Assembly: GCA_030053945.1 (NCBI GenBank)
Contig: JASGCW010000022.1
Location: forward strand, 1 to 52,339
Origin: Limnohabitans sp.
GTDB lineage: Bacteria; Bacteroidota; Bacteroidia; Flavobacteriales; Flavobacteriaceae
DNA: 52,339 bases
Direction: 5' to 3'
Shown here piece by piece: positions 33,199 to 43,934 of this stretch (the stretch's first letter is position 1; every line of letters begins with the position of its first letter). The notes under the pieces were generated by a model. It worked only from the letters and a program-made list of their open reading frames with translations. It did not search any database and had not been told where the DNA came from. A program made the translations under genes and the position numbers.

Positions 33199-36100
33199 TT
33201 ACTTTATTATCAGTTTTTTATCCAATTTAAAACCATCTACTATCATAACATAATTATAGATTCCACTAGGCAATCTCCTATTTGAAACATAACCATCCCA
33301 TTTCACGTAATGATTTTGCCCCCCTTTAACATTTTGATTAACAAAAGTATAAATATGTTGTCCTAACAAATTATACAAATGTATTTCCACAAAAGTATCA
33401 TTAGGTACTGCATAAATAAACTCAGTAGATTCGTTCAATGGATTAGGATAATTTTGACTTAAAATATATTCCTTATTCGAATTTACTACTTCCTTTTCAG
33501 TATATTTAAATACATATGGAGCATTATACCTCCCTAAATTAATACGTTCATCAAAACTAACCTTATTATCTAGCAAATAAAATTTATTACCATCATAAAG
33601 TTTAAACGTAACATCATTTGATTCATCGCTTCCAATCCCTAAGAAATAGTAATATTTACCATCTATTAGTTGTGGTTTTGCCACTCCTCTCACTTCATTA
33701 TTTATGAAACCAGCTATAACAAATTCTTTTGTAGGATCAAAAGGATAATCATCTAATACCGCTGTAAAATACATGAACTTTGAGTAATCACCAACAGTGG
33801 TTTTCCATCCTATTCTTGCCGCTTTTTCGAGGTAAGAAACATCTATTTTTTCATTTTCTCCTTTTATCTCATTTGCTGTCGTCAAATTGGATGCTCCTCT
33901 TGCAAACGATGATGATGATGATGATGATGAAACTATACCAAAATAATTTAGTACCCCAGAGCTAGTACCTGATAACTCGTAGCCTTGTCCAGGTGTTAGA
34001 TGTGTTAAACTTCCTATCCAGCCTTTATCTGAAGTATATTCAGCCAACAATCCCCTTCTACTAATTATATCTCCAACTTGAGTAACTGTTGAAGTTAATG
34101 AACGTAAGGCATAATTTACTCTTTGCATTTCATTTGGCAAATAAGCTATACTATTTCTGACATGATTTCCTGTAATGCTTATATTTTTATTCTCCGAAAC
34201 TGGCAATCCAGAAAAAGTCAAAAAGATAGGAGTGCTACTAGTTCTTCTCACCAAATAAGCTTTTGTAATGTCTAGCTTATTTTCTAATAATTCAGCCGTT
34301 TTAACTAAAACCCCTTGAGAATTAGCCCTAGCTAAAACTTTATCTGTATTGATTACATCACGTATTTCATCATTTGCCGATAAACCTTTAATTTGATTAA
34401 GAGAAATCTTATATTCATTTTGAGTATCTTCTAGGTTAAAACTGACTTCATAATTTACCCCTTGAATCCCTATTGAACGAGACAAGCGTTTTCCTACAGT
34501 AAATCTAACTGGAATTACACTAGTTCCTAATCTTCCATTTGCTTGGAAATGGTAATTTTCAATGATTCCATCATACTCAGTACAAGTCATTGCCTTCCAA
34601 ACTTTAAATATCAACTCCTTATTATTATCAATAGTCTCTCCAAATATACCAAACCTTAATGTACCATCAAGGGCAACATTACCCCCTCCTCGATACTGAC
34701 CGTCGATATAAACAGCCACTTGATCATTAGTATCTAATGATTGAACACCATTTACAAACAATTGCCCAACCACATTTTGAGAGCTCGTAAAATTACCATT
34801 ATTAAAACCAATCGAATAATTAGGAACATTACATTGTGTATTAATTTCTAACACAAAGCTTTCTATACCCAATGGAATGCCTGTATTTGCATTTTCTACA
34901 ATGGCGCTAACTACCGTAGTATGTCTGCCGTTGTTTAAAAATGGTGCCACAATAAATTCCAAATTACTTTCAATTTGTTGTGCTTGAACTATTCTATTAG
35001 TTCCTTCAGCTATTGGCGTAACAGTAGCCCCTAATTTATGTCGAACCTTCAACCAATATGGCAAATTAACAAATCGATAACGTACTGGCACACCTCCATT
35101 TGTATTTACTAGATCCACATCGTCTATAACCAACTCATTACCTTGTAATTGAACTTTTGTGACATTATTTACACTCCATTTAATTGCATTTCTATTAACT
35201 ACAAAACTCCAGTTATAACCTTTAAGTTTATTTCCTGATTGATCTCTAAGTTGATCTTCATTAAACATTGCGGTCAATTTTGCCCCTTCAATATCTGCAC
35301 TTGTAAATGCGGGAGTAATATTCACTGTTGTATTATTATTAGATACTGTTGATGTAAATTGAAAATCTTTTACTGTTGTACTAATATCCAGAGGAGCTGC
35401 ATTTGCATCGCCAGTTACAAAACTCAAACCTATCGCTGTCGTGCCTCTCGCATTACCAGTATAGTCTCGAATAGCTTCATCTGGAGCACCATCAATTCCT
35501 TTTAAAGCATCATTATCTAAGGTAAAATAAGCAATTAAATTAGTTTCATTACCTAACAGCTTTCTCTGATAAGTGCTTATGATTTGAATAGGTGTTCTAG
35601 CTGAATTCCAAATTCGAATCTCATCAAATTTCCCAATATAGGATTGTCCTTGATTAGCTTTAGAAATCACTATAGGCTCAATATTAGAAAGAAAACCATT
35701 GCTTAAACCTGAAGCAACTTGCACGCCATTAAAGTAAATCCCTATACTATTTACCCCATCAAAAACAACCGCTACATGTGTCCAAGCAAATGGTTGCAAC
35801 GGGGTATTTGAATTAACTAAATCATTTACTAGAATAGCACCTGATGGGGTTAAAGAGATCGTATAATTATTCCCCTTTTGAATAATAGGTACATTAACAC
35901 CATTGTTAGGCATTCTACTTGGATTTAACCACATTTCAATGGTATATGCATTATCTAAATTGAACACCGGTTGATGTGGTATGGTCAATTCACCTGTTCC
36001 TTGTGTAAATTCAGCTGAAATCAAATCAGTTGATTTACCTGCTAATTCCCCCCTTAAACTTACTGAATTTATGTTTACTGTTGCAGGATTAATAGCTTTA

Positions 36101-39100
36101 TCAAAGGTGGCTGAAATTGTACCTTGTGTCAAAATACCATTATCACTTGGGTTTGTTGAAACTACTACCGCTGGATTTCTATTAATGGTTCCAGAAACAA
36201 AAGCAGTAGAATCGTTTCTTGAATTAGGATTAGAGGATGTTGGATCACAAACTGGTGTTATCCTAAAACTATAAGTACCATCGGCTAAGCCAGAAACATC
36301 AGCATTATAGGTTATAACTCCAGTTTGACTATTCAAATTTGCTCTAAGTTGAGCGGCATTTAGAGTAACTAACTCTACAGGCGTATTTGTACCTTGCGTA
36401 GCATATTCTAGAATAACTTGAAACTTACTCGTTTCCTGTTGACCAGCAGCTGGAGCAGCTCCTAACAAATCAGTAATCCCAGGTATTTTAAACCTAAACG
36501 GCACTATATTGTTACTGGTGTTATTTACTGTCCAATTAGCAATAGGAGCTTCTTGTTCTATACCCGTCACACATTTCCCTCCAAAATGTGCTGTAAATTT
36601 TAATTCTGAAAAAGGCTTTACTCCAACTTCATTAAATTCATCTACCCGATATGATCGATATCCATCATTTATAAACTCACATAATGAGTATATACGCATT
36701 GTTATATCTTTATAAGTAATAGTTTCAGGGGCATCTAAACCACGTTTAATTCTTAATTGTGCTGTAACTTCAGGCACTACCCCTGTTGGTGAAGATCCAT
36801 CTAAATTAAACTGAATAGGAGATACTGTACCTGGCTCAAAAATTGGGGACTCATTTAAAAAAATTTGAGCACCATCAGGATTTGTTGCACCATCTAAACC
36901 TACAATATAAATTTTTCTAGTATTATCAGGTGCTAACTGAGTATTTCGTAATTTTAATGTGTATAAAACAGACTCCTCACCAGAACCATATCCTACTGTT
37001 TTATCAGCAACTAATTCTACTCCTTCACGAGGAACCGTACCTGATTCAAAAGGACACATACTCCGTCCACCATTAGTTAAAAACATAACAGTATCATAAT
37101 CTGGGTCTCTTCGCATAGACACATTGAATTGATCCCCATCTGTAACATCATAAAAAGTAAAACTGTCCACACGATTAGTAGCATTAGTCTCATTATTTGT
37201 ATTATTTTTTAAACCAGAAATGCTTACTGAAGATTTCAATTGGGCTAATTTTCCAAAACCTTCAAAGACTTTATTCAATGTTACAGATGTAACATTACCA
37301 CCATTAACTTGATTACCACTAGCATTGGTAGTAGCTCTTTCAAAAGTATAAGTAGCATTTATTCCACCAGAAAAAGACAAACCTTGATCAAGACCAGACA
37401 GTGTTGTAACTGCACGATCGCGAGTGGCGGTATTTGTAGTTTCACTAAGCGATTTCCCTTGACTCATAAATTGCTCTCTTTTTAGTTTATCACTATTTCG
37501 TTTAATAATATTTTGCCAACTTTCGATTTGGAATACATATTTAACAATCTTGGGGTCGCTTTTCAAGTTATCCGTAAGAATTCTCTTTATTGTTTCATCT
37601 AATTTCAAACTATTCCTCAAAGATAACTCCGCCTGTGATGGTGGGTTTAATTTATCTATTTCAATTATAAGGAGCCTTTGTAAATTTGGTATCGTGACAT
37701 CCTTAAGTTGTTGTTGCGTAAAAACAAAAGGTACTTTTTCCATCACTTCCATCGTTCTTGAATTTTTAATAGAAGCGACACAAGTGGCTCTATCTACACT
37801 AAGCGTTTGCCCATCGCTAAATTTTAAAACATCTGATGTTCCTATGTAAGTATCAGCGTCTTGTCCCACATAAGTAGCAAAAGTAGGTGTTGAAATACTC
37901 GATTTTATTGCGGTTGTTATAGCATTGCCACCCGTTTTTCTATAGCTAACATTAGATTCGTTTTCTACATCTACAGTTAATGTTACACCTACACCACTTA
38001 TAATTGCTCCAGCACCAACTCCTATACCTCCTGGTGCAGTAATAGTTAAAGTATGAGTTTGCGCCCTTACAAATGCTCCAAAATTTCCACTAAAGACAGT
38101 TTTTATATCTGTCCCTTCTTCAAAACTGTATTCTTGTGTATAACTAGCACCTTGTTCTAAGGTTGCAGAACTTCCATCGCCTGGTGGGTCATGCAAAACA
38201 AAACCTACATTAGGATTCGTTAACGTAAAATCGTTGTTACCAGAACGACTTCCTTCAATGTAGGCACTCGTAGTTGAGCTATAACTCTCTACTGTAGAAC
38301 CTTCCCCTCTTTGTAAAGCAAAATGCATACTACGCTGCAAATCACCTATAAAATTAGGTTGTTCATTGACTAGGAAGTTAATAAAAGTTAAACCTTCAGC
38401 ATTGGTGGATCCTTTTAGATCTGTAATTCCAGAAGATCCTGAAATTAAATCTCCTGAAAATGTCACTTTTATATCTTTCACAGGGCACTTAGTATCCCCA
38501 TAAGTTTCAAATGCCTTTACAAAAGCTATAATACTTTCACTAGCGTTAAAGACATATTTAGTATCACATAAAGGAAGAATTTTGTCTCCTACAGTTTTTG
38601 TTAAAGCATTATACTTGTAAAAAGTGACTTCATGCTCTAAAGGTTTACTAAAGAATATGTCCTTAACGATATTACCATTTCTTAAATCAACTGAAAAAGA
38701 GTTAATGGTTTGACCACTAGCCGTATTTGTTAAAGACACCTCATACACCCCTGGCAATAAATCTTTTACTACAAATACTTTGCTATCACTATTAAAATTA
38801 CTAGCACTAATTGTTTTTGAAAATTGAGGTTCCACAAGATCTGTTCTACGTATAGTACCTGTCCATGTGCCTACCTGATTATCACATGGTACTACAATGT
38901 TCCCTATAAAATGATGTCTTGTTAGATTTTCAAAATTCAAACTCGAAATAGGATCTGTAAGATTAAGTGTATATAAATTAGTATTAGGGGTTGGGTTATA
39001 ACTGGCATTTGAAGCCACATATTTGAATTCTTTTCTTCTTCGCAAATTTGAGGATGCGGTAGCATCCACTACTGTACCTGTAAATAATTGCAAATAATTA

Positions 39101-42100
39101 TTCTCGTTACTGGCACCATTCACAACCATATTTACTACCCTAGTGGTGTTGATATCTTGCTCTGCTGTATAGGATAACTTAAGATAATTTTCATCCTCTG
39201 CTATAAAATCTCCATTTTTTATTTTTCTTAACGACTCTATAGAATAAGCTACATCTCTGTATTCTACTACATCCATATTAGCCTTTGAAAATTCAGTCAA
39301 ATTTTTTGTGGCTCCAAGCACTAACTTATCGTTAAAGCTATACGTTCCCGCTGGTATGCTAACGGTTACTACATCGTCATCTACCATTAGAACCAACTGA
39401 TTCGTAACTTTATTAAACGAAATTGCTAAAAAGTTATAGCCACTTATCGTTTGTACAGGACGCTGAAGTAATTGTGTTCCTTTTAAAAAAAGATGAATAC
39501 GATTATTGGCTTGTAAATTAACCACTAAATCGCCCCATTGCAATAACGTTTGGATTGACGGTAAATTCTCGTTAGGCGTAACTATTTTGGGCTTGTAAAA
39601 AGTTGACCACGTAAATTGCTGATTCGCATTACTTGCAATCATTTCTTTCGTTTGCGCATAAGAGCTTCCAGTAAATTTTAAACTTTTTAGATCTGCATTC
39701 GCATTTTGCTGACTATTAGCGTCACTACTTACAGGTACCTCTTTTCCAATAGAAAATGTGTGAAGCCCTAATGGTGCAGAAAGCTGATAGGTACCATTAT
39801 TTAATGTGGTCACTTGAGTCCCATCAGGTTTATTTATAGTATTCCCGTCTAACATAATTAGAGTACCTGAGAGCACTGGGTATTTAAAAAACCCTCCTGG
39901 ACCACTAGGATCTGCTACTTTATATACCACTTCTCCTGTTACCGTAAAAGTAGAGGTATCCACAAATTGCTCTATCGTTTTTTGACTATCAGTAAAGGTC
40001 AAACTCACCGGGATATTTTTAAAACGGTTCTCTGGTGAGAATTGATGATTAGGAAGGGCAGGAATAAAACGATAGCCTAGCGTACCACCTCCGTTATTAC
40101 CTGGCAATGAATTGAATACATAATTCCCATTAACATCTGTAAAACTTGCAAATTTTACAGGAGGTATATCATTCGATTCTACTAAAGCAAAAGGGGCACT
40201 TGAAACAACTCCATTAGTAGTGGTAAAAACAAGACTTTTACCATTCAAACGAGTTTCTGTCCCTACACTTTGACTATAAATTTCATTACTACTATTCAAA
40301 TCGAAACGATAATAGATCATTAAATTTGGATCTTTCGCATTCCCTAGTACCACATTTTTATAATTATAGATTTCCGCAGCTGTTCTGGCGATTTTCCATA
40401 CTCTAAATTCATCGAGTAAATACGGATTACCTACCTGACTGTTAAGTGAAAAACTGGTTACAGCATTAAGTAAAGCGCTATTAAATGGTGTGCTGTTAGA
40501 GGCTGTTGGTGTAATTGTTGTTTGCACCCCTACTGGCAATGTTCCGCCATCGACATATAGCTGCGCCCCGTTAGGTTGTAAAACAAAGGCATAATGATGC
40601 CACAAATTATCATTAGGTTTGTTAGCTACTAAATACGACGTATTCCCTACATAAATACCCGCTGTGGTATTAGTAATCCTAATTTCTGCAGGTCCTAATT
40701 GGAAAACACTATTACTTGCACTCCCCGTCGTAGGGGTTTTGTACCAAAATTCTAAGGTTGCGTTTCCTATTTTACCTTTCACCTCTTGAACATCTTCAAT
40801 GATAACAGGACTTGCATTTAGGTTAAACAATAACGATTTACCAGAATGAGCAAGGGTTACGCCATTGGACTCTAAGTTGGCTTCTACTTTGACATTAGGC
40901 ACTGCCGTTTGTAACGAAGTGATTACTTTACCTTCTGCTTCTCCATTATGAAATACAAAACCAGTATCCTTTCCTGTCGAAATAGAACTATTTGAGGTAT
41001 TTAATGCGGTAATTGTGTATTCATATATCACCCCTGGCACTATATTTACATCGAAATATTCAATCCCTTCTGACACATTTAGGGAGCCTACTGTTGCCGC
41101 AGTCACGGTATGAACTAAGGAAGGCGTTTCTCCCCCACTTATTGCTCTACGTCTTATTGTATAACTACTAGCATTCTTGATGTGATACCATTTTAAAGCA
41201 ATCCCTTTAGTATCATTTGTAAAATCTTGGTCTACCCCACCTCCATCTGCAGCATATACTATTATCTTATTCAATGTAAAAATAGGATGGTCACCTTCAG
41301 AAACTATCTCGGCTAGTATAACATTAGACGAATTAACGGCTACTTCAGAAGTAATTCTGGCTTTATGATTGTAGGCTGACTCAGCCCCAACTACATTGTC
41401 CCAAAAAACGTGTTGCAAATTACTCACTTTATTTATTTCACCTGTAGTAAATTTGTCATTGGTATAGGCAATTACTAACCCCGTATCTTTTAGGGCAGTT
41501 AAAGATTGCGTGGTATCGTTATATAAGGATCTAAAACGAAAATCTTGCAGTTGGCTTAAGGTACGTAATCTACTCCACACCCTATACTCAGCTAGTAGCA
41601 ATTGATCCGTAGGTGTTTTTGTAAAATACAAATTACCTGGAATCGTTATACCATCAACAGTTCGTAATAAAATTCCATTTCTATAAACATTCATTTGACT
41701 AGCTGTAGTAAAAGTCAATGCAAAATGATTCCATTGATCATTTAAAATCAAATCATTACTAGGCAGACTAACATCAACACTAGTACTCCCTTTTTTTATT
41801 TTTAGTAAATCCCTTTGAACCTCAAAAGCGAACAAATCTTGCCCGGTTAAAAGGTTTGTCATTTTCCAAGTTTGAAAAGGCGTATTAGCATTTGCTCCAC
41901 CAGCCATTGCCCAAAACTCTATAGTCCCTTCGCCAGCTACCCCAGCTGGTATGATATCTGTACTGAGACGAGTTCTTGTATCAAAATACGATTGTATGCC
42001 TCCCGTTTTATTCATTTTAAGTACCGCTGGTTTGTTTAGATTGGCTTGTCCTAACATGGTTAAACCATTAAAAATTAACCAACCAAGTACTGTAATTAAC

Positions 42101-42117
42101 TTACTATTTCTCATCAT
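33199..42117 (-). CDS. Giant LamG-repeat secreted protein with T9SS sorting domain (about 2972 residues)
   Basis: The signal peptide is MMRNSKLITVLGWLIFNGLTMLGQ (ATG at 42117; a GTG one codon earlier is also open). Four LamG/concanavalin-like domains can be read: about 60-210 (GTIEFWAMAGG), 445-600 (ATLEFWYKT... LWHHYAFV), 810-960 and 2070-2250 (YTIEMWLNPS... AWTHVAVVFDG... KFDEIRIWNSAR). Between them are Fn3/Ig-like segments, a carboxypeptidase-regulatory-like turn near 650-710, and a Gly/Val-rich central part with a helical stretch near 1500-1600. A Ser run and a type A T9SS domain (YILSQNYPNPLNEST... PSGIYNYVMIVDG) close it. Cell-surface adhesion or polymer binding is inferred. It is last in a three-gene operon. 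Confidence 0.85.
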   Translation of the reverse strand: MMRNSKLITVLGWLIFNGLTMLGQANLNKPAVLKMNKTGGIQSYFDTRTRLSTDIIPAGVAGEGTIEFWAMAGGANANTPFQTWKMTNLLTGQDLFAFEVQRDLLKIKKGSTSVDVSLPSNDLILNDQWNHFALTFTTASQMNVYRNGILLRTVDGITIPGNLYFTKTPTDQLLLAEYRVWSRLRTLSQLQDFRFRSLYNDTTQSLTALKDTGLVIAYTNDKFTTGEINKVSNLQHVFWDNVVGAESAYNHKARITSEVAVNSSNVILAEIVSEGDHPIFTLNKIIVYAADGGGVDQDFTNDTKGIALKWYHIKNASSYTIRRRAISGGETPSLVHTVTAATVGSLNVSEGIEYFDVNIVPGVIYEYTITALNTSNSSISTGKDTGFVFHNGEAEGKVITSLQTAVPNVKVEANLESNGVTLAHSGKSLLFNLNASPVIIEDVQEVKGKIGNATLEFWYKTPTTGSASNSVFQLGPAEIRITNTTAGIYVGNTSYLVANKPNDNLWHHYAFVLQPNGAQLYVDGGTLPVGVQTTITPTASNSTPFNSALLNAVTSFSLNSQVGNPYLLDEFRVWKIARTAAEIYNYKNVVLGNAKDPNLMIYYRFDLNSSNEIYSQSVGTETRLNGKSLVFTTTNGVVSSAPFALVESNDIPPVKFASFTDVNGNYVFNSLPGNNGGGTLGYRFIPALPNHQFSPENRFKNIPVSLTFTDSQKTIEQFVDTSTFTVTGEVVYKVADPSGPGGFFKYPVLSGTLIMLDGNTINKPDGTQVTTLNNGTYQLSAPLGLHTFSIGKEVPVSSDANSQQNANADLKSLKFTGSSYAQTKEMIASNANQQFTWSTFYKPKIVTPNENLPSIQTLLQWGDLVVNLQANNRIHLFLKGTQLLQRPVQTISGYNFLAISFNKVTNQLVLMVDDDVVTVSIPAGTYSFNDKLVLGATKNLTEFSKANMDVVEYRDVAYSIESLRKIKNGDFIAEDENYLKLSYTAEQDINTTRVVNMVVNGASNENNYLQLFTGTVVDATASSNLRRRKEFKYVASNASYNPTPNTNLYTLNLTDPISSLNFENLTRHHFIGNIVVPCDNQVGTWTGTIRRTDLVEPQFSKTISASNFNSDSKVFVVKDLLPGVYEVSLTNTASGQTINSFSVDLRNGNIVKDIFFSKPLEHEVTFYKYNALTKTVGDKILPLCDTKYVFNASESIIAFVKAFETYGDTKCPVKDIKVTFSGDLISGSSGITDLKGSTNAEGLTFINFLVNEQPNFIGDLQRSMHFALQRGEGSTVESYSSTTSAYIEGSRSGNNDFTLTNPNVGFVLHDPPGDGSSATLEQGASYTQEYSFEEGTDIKTVFSGNFGAFVRAQTHTLTITAPGGIGVGAGAIISGVGVTLTVDVENESNVSYRKTGGNAITTAIKSSISTPTFATYVGQDADTYIGTSDVLKFSDGQTLSVDRATCVASIKNSRTMEVMEKVPFVFTQQQLKDVTIPNLQRLLIIEIDKLNPPSQAELSLRNSLKLDETIKRILTDNLKSDPKIVKYVFQIESWQNIIKRNSDKLKREQFMSQGKSLSETTNTATRDRAVTTLSGLDQGLSFSGGINATYTFERATTNASGNQVNGGNVTSVTLNKVFEGFGKLAQLKSSVSISGLKNNTNNETNATNRVDSFTFYDVTDGDQFNVSMRRDPDYDTVMFLTNGGRSMCPFESGTVPREGVELVADKTVGYGSGEESVLYTLKLRNTQLAPDNTRKIYIVGLDGATNPDGAQIFLNESPIFEPGTVSPIQFNLDGSSPTGVVPEVTAQLRIKRGLDAPETITYKDITMRIYSLCEFINDGYRSYRVDEFNEVGVKPFSELKFTAHFGGKCVTGIEQEAPIANWTVNNTSNNIVPFRFKIPGITDLLGAAPAAGQQETSKFQVILEYATQGTNTPVELVTLNAAQLRANLNSQTGVITYNADVSGLADGTYSFRITPVCDPTSSNPNSRNDSTAFVSGTINRNPAVVVSTNPSDNGILTQGTISATFDKAINPATVNINSVSLRGELAGKSTDLISAEFTQGTGELTIPHQPVFNLDNAYTIEMWLNPSRMPNNGVNVPIIQKGNNYTISLTPSGAILVNDLVNSNTPLQPFAWTHVAVVFDGVNSIGIYFNGVQVASGLSNGFLSNIEPIVISKANQGQSYIGKFDEIRIWNSARTPIQIISTYQRKLLGNETNLIAYFTLDNDALKGIDGAPDEAIRDYTGNARGTTAIGLSFVTGDANAAPLDISTTVKDFQFTSTVSNNNTTVNITPAFTSADIEGAKLTAMFNEDQLRDQSGNKLKGYNWSFVVNRNAIKWSVNNVTKVQLQGNELVIDDVDLVNTNGGVPVRYRFVNLPYWLKVRHKLGATVTPIAEGTNRIVQAQQIESNLEFIVAPFLNNGRHTTVVSAIVENANTGIPLGIESFVLEINTQCNVPNYSIGFNNGNFTSSQNVVGQLFVNGVQSLDTNDQVAVYIDGQYRGGGNVALDGTLRFGIFGETIDNNKELIFKVWKAMTCTEYDGIIENYHFQANGRLGTSVIPVRFTVGKRLSRSIGIQGVNYEVSFNLEDTQNEYKISLNQIKGLSANDEIRDVINTDKVLARANSQGVLVKTAELLENKLDITKAYLVRRTSSTPIFLTFSGLPVSENKNISITGNHVRNSIAYLPNEMQRVNYALRSLTSTVTQVGDIISRRGLLAEYTSDKGWIGSLTHLTPGQGYELSGTSSGVLNYFGIVSSSSSSSSFARGASNLTTANEIKGENEKIDVSYLEKAARIGWKTTVGDYSKFMYFTAVLDDYPFDPTKEFVIAGFINNEVRGVAKPQLIDGKYYYFLGIGSDESNDVTFKLYDGNKFYLLDNKVSFDERINLGRYNAPYVFKYTEKEVVNSNKEYILSQNYPNPLNESTEFIYAVPNDTFVEIHLYNLLGQHIYTFVNQNVKGGQNHYVKWDGYVSNRRLPSGIYNYVMIVDGFKLDKKLIIK
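33908..33928. repeat. Trinucleotide microsatellite (GAT)7 inside the giant gene
   Basis: Seven GAT units encode part of a Ser run about 90 residues before the T9SS sorting domain. Unit changes would alter linker length without breaking the frame. Confidence 0.85.
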
Positions 42118-42125
42118 CACAGTTT

Positions 42126-42716
42126 TTAAAATACATTATTGGCTTTTGCTAAAATAAATCTAAATTCTTGGTGTGGCTGTTCGTCATCATTTGCCGCAGT
42201 CATATCCAGTCCAGAGGTGTTTTTTAATCCAGTAAGCGTAAAATTACCTTGATTATCTAACCTTAGTACTTTATCAGGTAAATTAGCAGCTCGAATAAAA
42301 AAGGTATCTGGTTCTACAGGAGTAGTTACTCCATTTTTAACATCGGCTACTTCAAAATTCCACTGAAACAACTCATCTGCACTTGCATTATACGTTTCAA
42401 AACTTATTGCACTATTACTGGCATTACGTTTTAAAAAATAAGTAGGATTTTTAGCAGATACAACATATACAGTACCATAAGCATCTATTTTAGGCTTAAT
42501 TATAAAAGCTTGCAAATAACCATCGGTGGTATTAAAATTAGCTGTAGATACATTCTTTGCTTCGAGTGCATTAGTATCGAGATGGTGAAATAGCACTTTT
42601 CCTAAACCTACCCTTTCTAATCTAAATACCGCAGTGGTATTTTCTGCGCTTATTTGCGCATTTAATGGCGCTATAAACAACAACAGCATATACCAAATTT
42701 GTTTTTTTAGTTTCAT
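42126..42716 (-). CDS. Small secreted protein of the LamG operon, unknown function
   Basis: A 196-residue protein with a signal peptide (MKLKKQIWYMLLLFIAPLNAQ). The remainder is beta-rich (FRLERVGLGKVLFHHLD, AFIIKPKIDAYGTVYVVSAKNPTYFLKRN, FFIRAANLPDKVLRLDNQGNFTLTGL) and ends EFRFILAKANNVF. The pattern of short repeated strands around YFLKR and VLRLDN recalls ricin-type or other small carbohydrate-binding folds, but I cannot assign it. Its start lies six bases after the upstream gene's stop and its stop is eight bases before the giant's ATG, so it is the middle gene of the operon. Confidence 0.65.
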   Translation of the reverse strand: MKLKKQIWYMLLLFIAPLNAQISAENTTAVFRLERVGLGKVLFHHLDTNALEAKNVSTANFNTTDGYLQAFIIKPKIDAYGTVYVVSAKNPTYFLKRNASNSAISFETYNASADELFQWNFEVADVKNGVTTPVEPDTFFIRAANLPDKVLRLDNQGNFTLTGLKNTSGLDMTAANDDEQPHQEFRFILAKANNVF

Positions 42717-42722
42717 TGTTAT

Positions 42723-43874
42723 TTATTTTAGTTGTTTTTCTAATTGATTGATTTTTTCCAGCAAAGTATGTAATACAACCTCTTGCTTTTTAAGCTTTTC
42801 TTCTTGACTAATTGTATATAAGGTTAACTCTTCTATTTTTTCAACCAACTTGATATTTATTTCCTTTACATCCATTCCGTTAGCAATAACTTCTGTAGCT
42901 GAAGGAATTCCTGGTAAATGCTTGTTTTTTTGGATATAACTTGCCACTTCCGCTAGCGGCATTAAATTGTAGTCTTTTTCAAAAACATAATCTGGAAATG
43001 TGGTCACGTGTAATCGTACATTATTTGTGGTGAAGGTGCCGTTTTGAAGCCTTGCCATTTCTGCATTACTTGCATTAACAAAAGAAAATCGAGCATTTGC
43101 ACCCGTTGCTGCTGATTTTAATATCAATTCTTGTGAACTGGAAATAGTGCCTCCTGTATTATCTTGCCTTTCCAGACTTAAAGTACCATCTTGCAGAGAT
43201 GCCATCTTCACATTTGCCGAATTATTAAATTTAATCTCATCATCACCCGTAGCGTCAATATCTGGTCGAAATACAAGAGGTCCCCAACTTTGCATTTGAC
43301 CATCATCGAGTCTAAAATTACCATTTCTAATATGTAATGCTTGTTCTGGGCTAGCTAATCCTAAACCTATCCTAGCACTAGCGCCACTACTTTCAAAAAC
43401 GAGTGGATTTGCTACAGTGATTTTAGAATCTGTAAATGCTCCTAGCTTATTTATCTTAAACACCTGATCAACATCAACAAGCGCTACTTCTGTATTACCT
43501 ACTTTAAATTTAATTGGTTCGTTGGCAGTAACATTATCCATATTAGCGTGAATCACAAGCCCTCGATTAGAACCAAAAGTAATAGGAGTGGTACCAGAAA
43601 TAGCATTACTCCCAACAAACTTACCATTATAAAAAAAACCTTCTGGTCGCATTTCAGCAGCAAAATTATCGATACCTTGATTACCTAAAAAAAAACGTAT
43701 ATATTCTTTATGATTACTATCGTTATCATTACTTCTAATAATTACTCCACTGTCATTAGATACAGGAGTGTTATAAACACCTCCCTCACTCGACGTTGTT
43801 TGCGCGTTTGACACATAATAAGCCCCGAGTAGCATACTAGAGACTAGCATTTTTTTGATTTTTTGATTTTTCAT
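42723..43874 (-). CDS. Secreted tail-fibre-like protein with C-terminal coiled coil
   Basis: The start is placed at 43874 (MKNQKIKKMLVSSMLLGAYYVSNAQ, a signal peptide) because an upstream ATG at 43901 overlaps the predicted promoter. The 383-residue protein has a beta-helical middle with repeats of the form GLGLASPEQALHIRNGNF and ANARFSFVNASNAEMARLQNGTF. It ends in the conserved module PDYVFEKDYNLMPLAEVASYIQKNKHLPGIPSATEV... followed by a coiled coil (VEKIEELTLYTISQEEKLKKQ...). That C-terminus is frequent in Bacteroidota surface proteins and resembles tail-fibre trimerisation ends. First gene of the LamG operon. A trimeric surface fibre is inferred. Confidence 0.8.
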   Translation of the reverse strand: MKNQKIKKMLVSSMLLGAYYVSNAQTTSSEGGVYNTPVSNDSGVIIRSNDNDSNHKEYIRFFLGNQGIDNFAAEMRPEGFFYNGKFVGSNAISGTTPITFGSNRGLVIHANMDNVTANEPIKFKVGNTEVALVDVDQVFKINKLGAFTDSKITVANPLVFESSGASARIGLGLASPEQALHIRNGNFRLDDGQMQSWGPLVFRPDIDATGDDEIKFNNSANVKMASLQDGTLSLERQDNTGGTISSSQELILKSAATGANARFSFVNASNAEMARLQNGTFTTNNVRLHVTTFPDYVFEKDYNLMPLAEVASYIQKNKHLPGIPSATEVIANGMDVKEINIKLVEKIEELTLYTISQEEKLKKQEVVLHTLLEKINQLEKQLK

Positions 43875-43898
43875 ACATAAAATTTTTAAAATTATATA

Positions 43899-43906
43899 CA
43901 AATATC
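43899..43906 (-). promoter_or_regulatory. -7 box of the LamG operon
   Basis: On minus it reads GATATTTG, 7 of 8 bases of TAnnTTTG, 25 bp before the ATG at 43874. The -33 region abuts the 17-bp repeat array. Confidence 0.5.
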
Positions 43907-43934
43907 AAGGAGTCATTTTTAGGAATTGTGAGGT

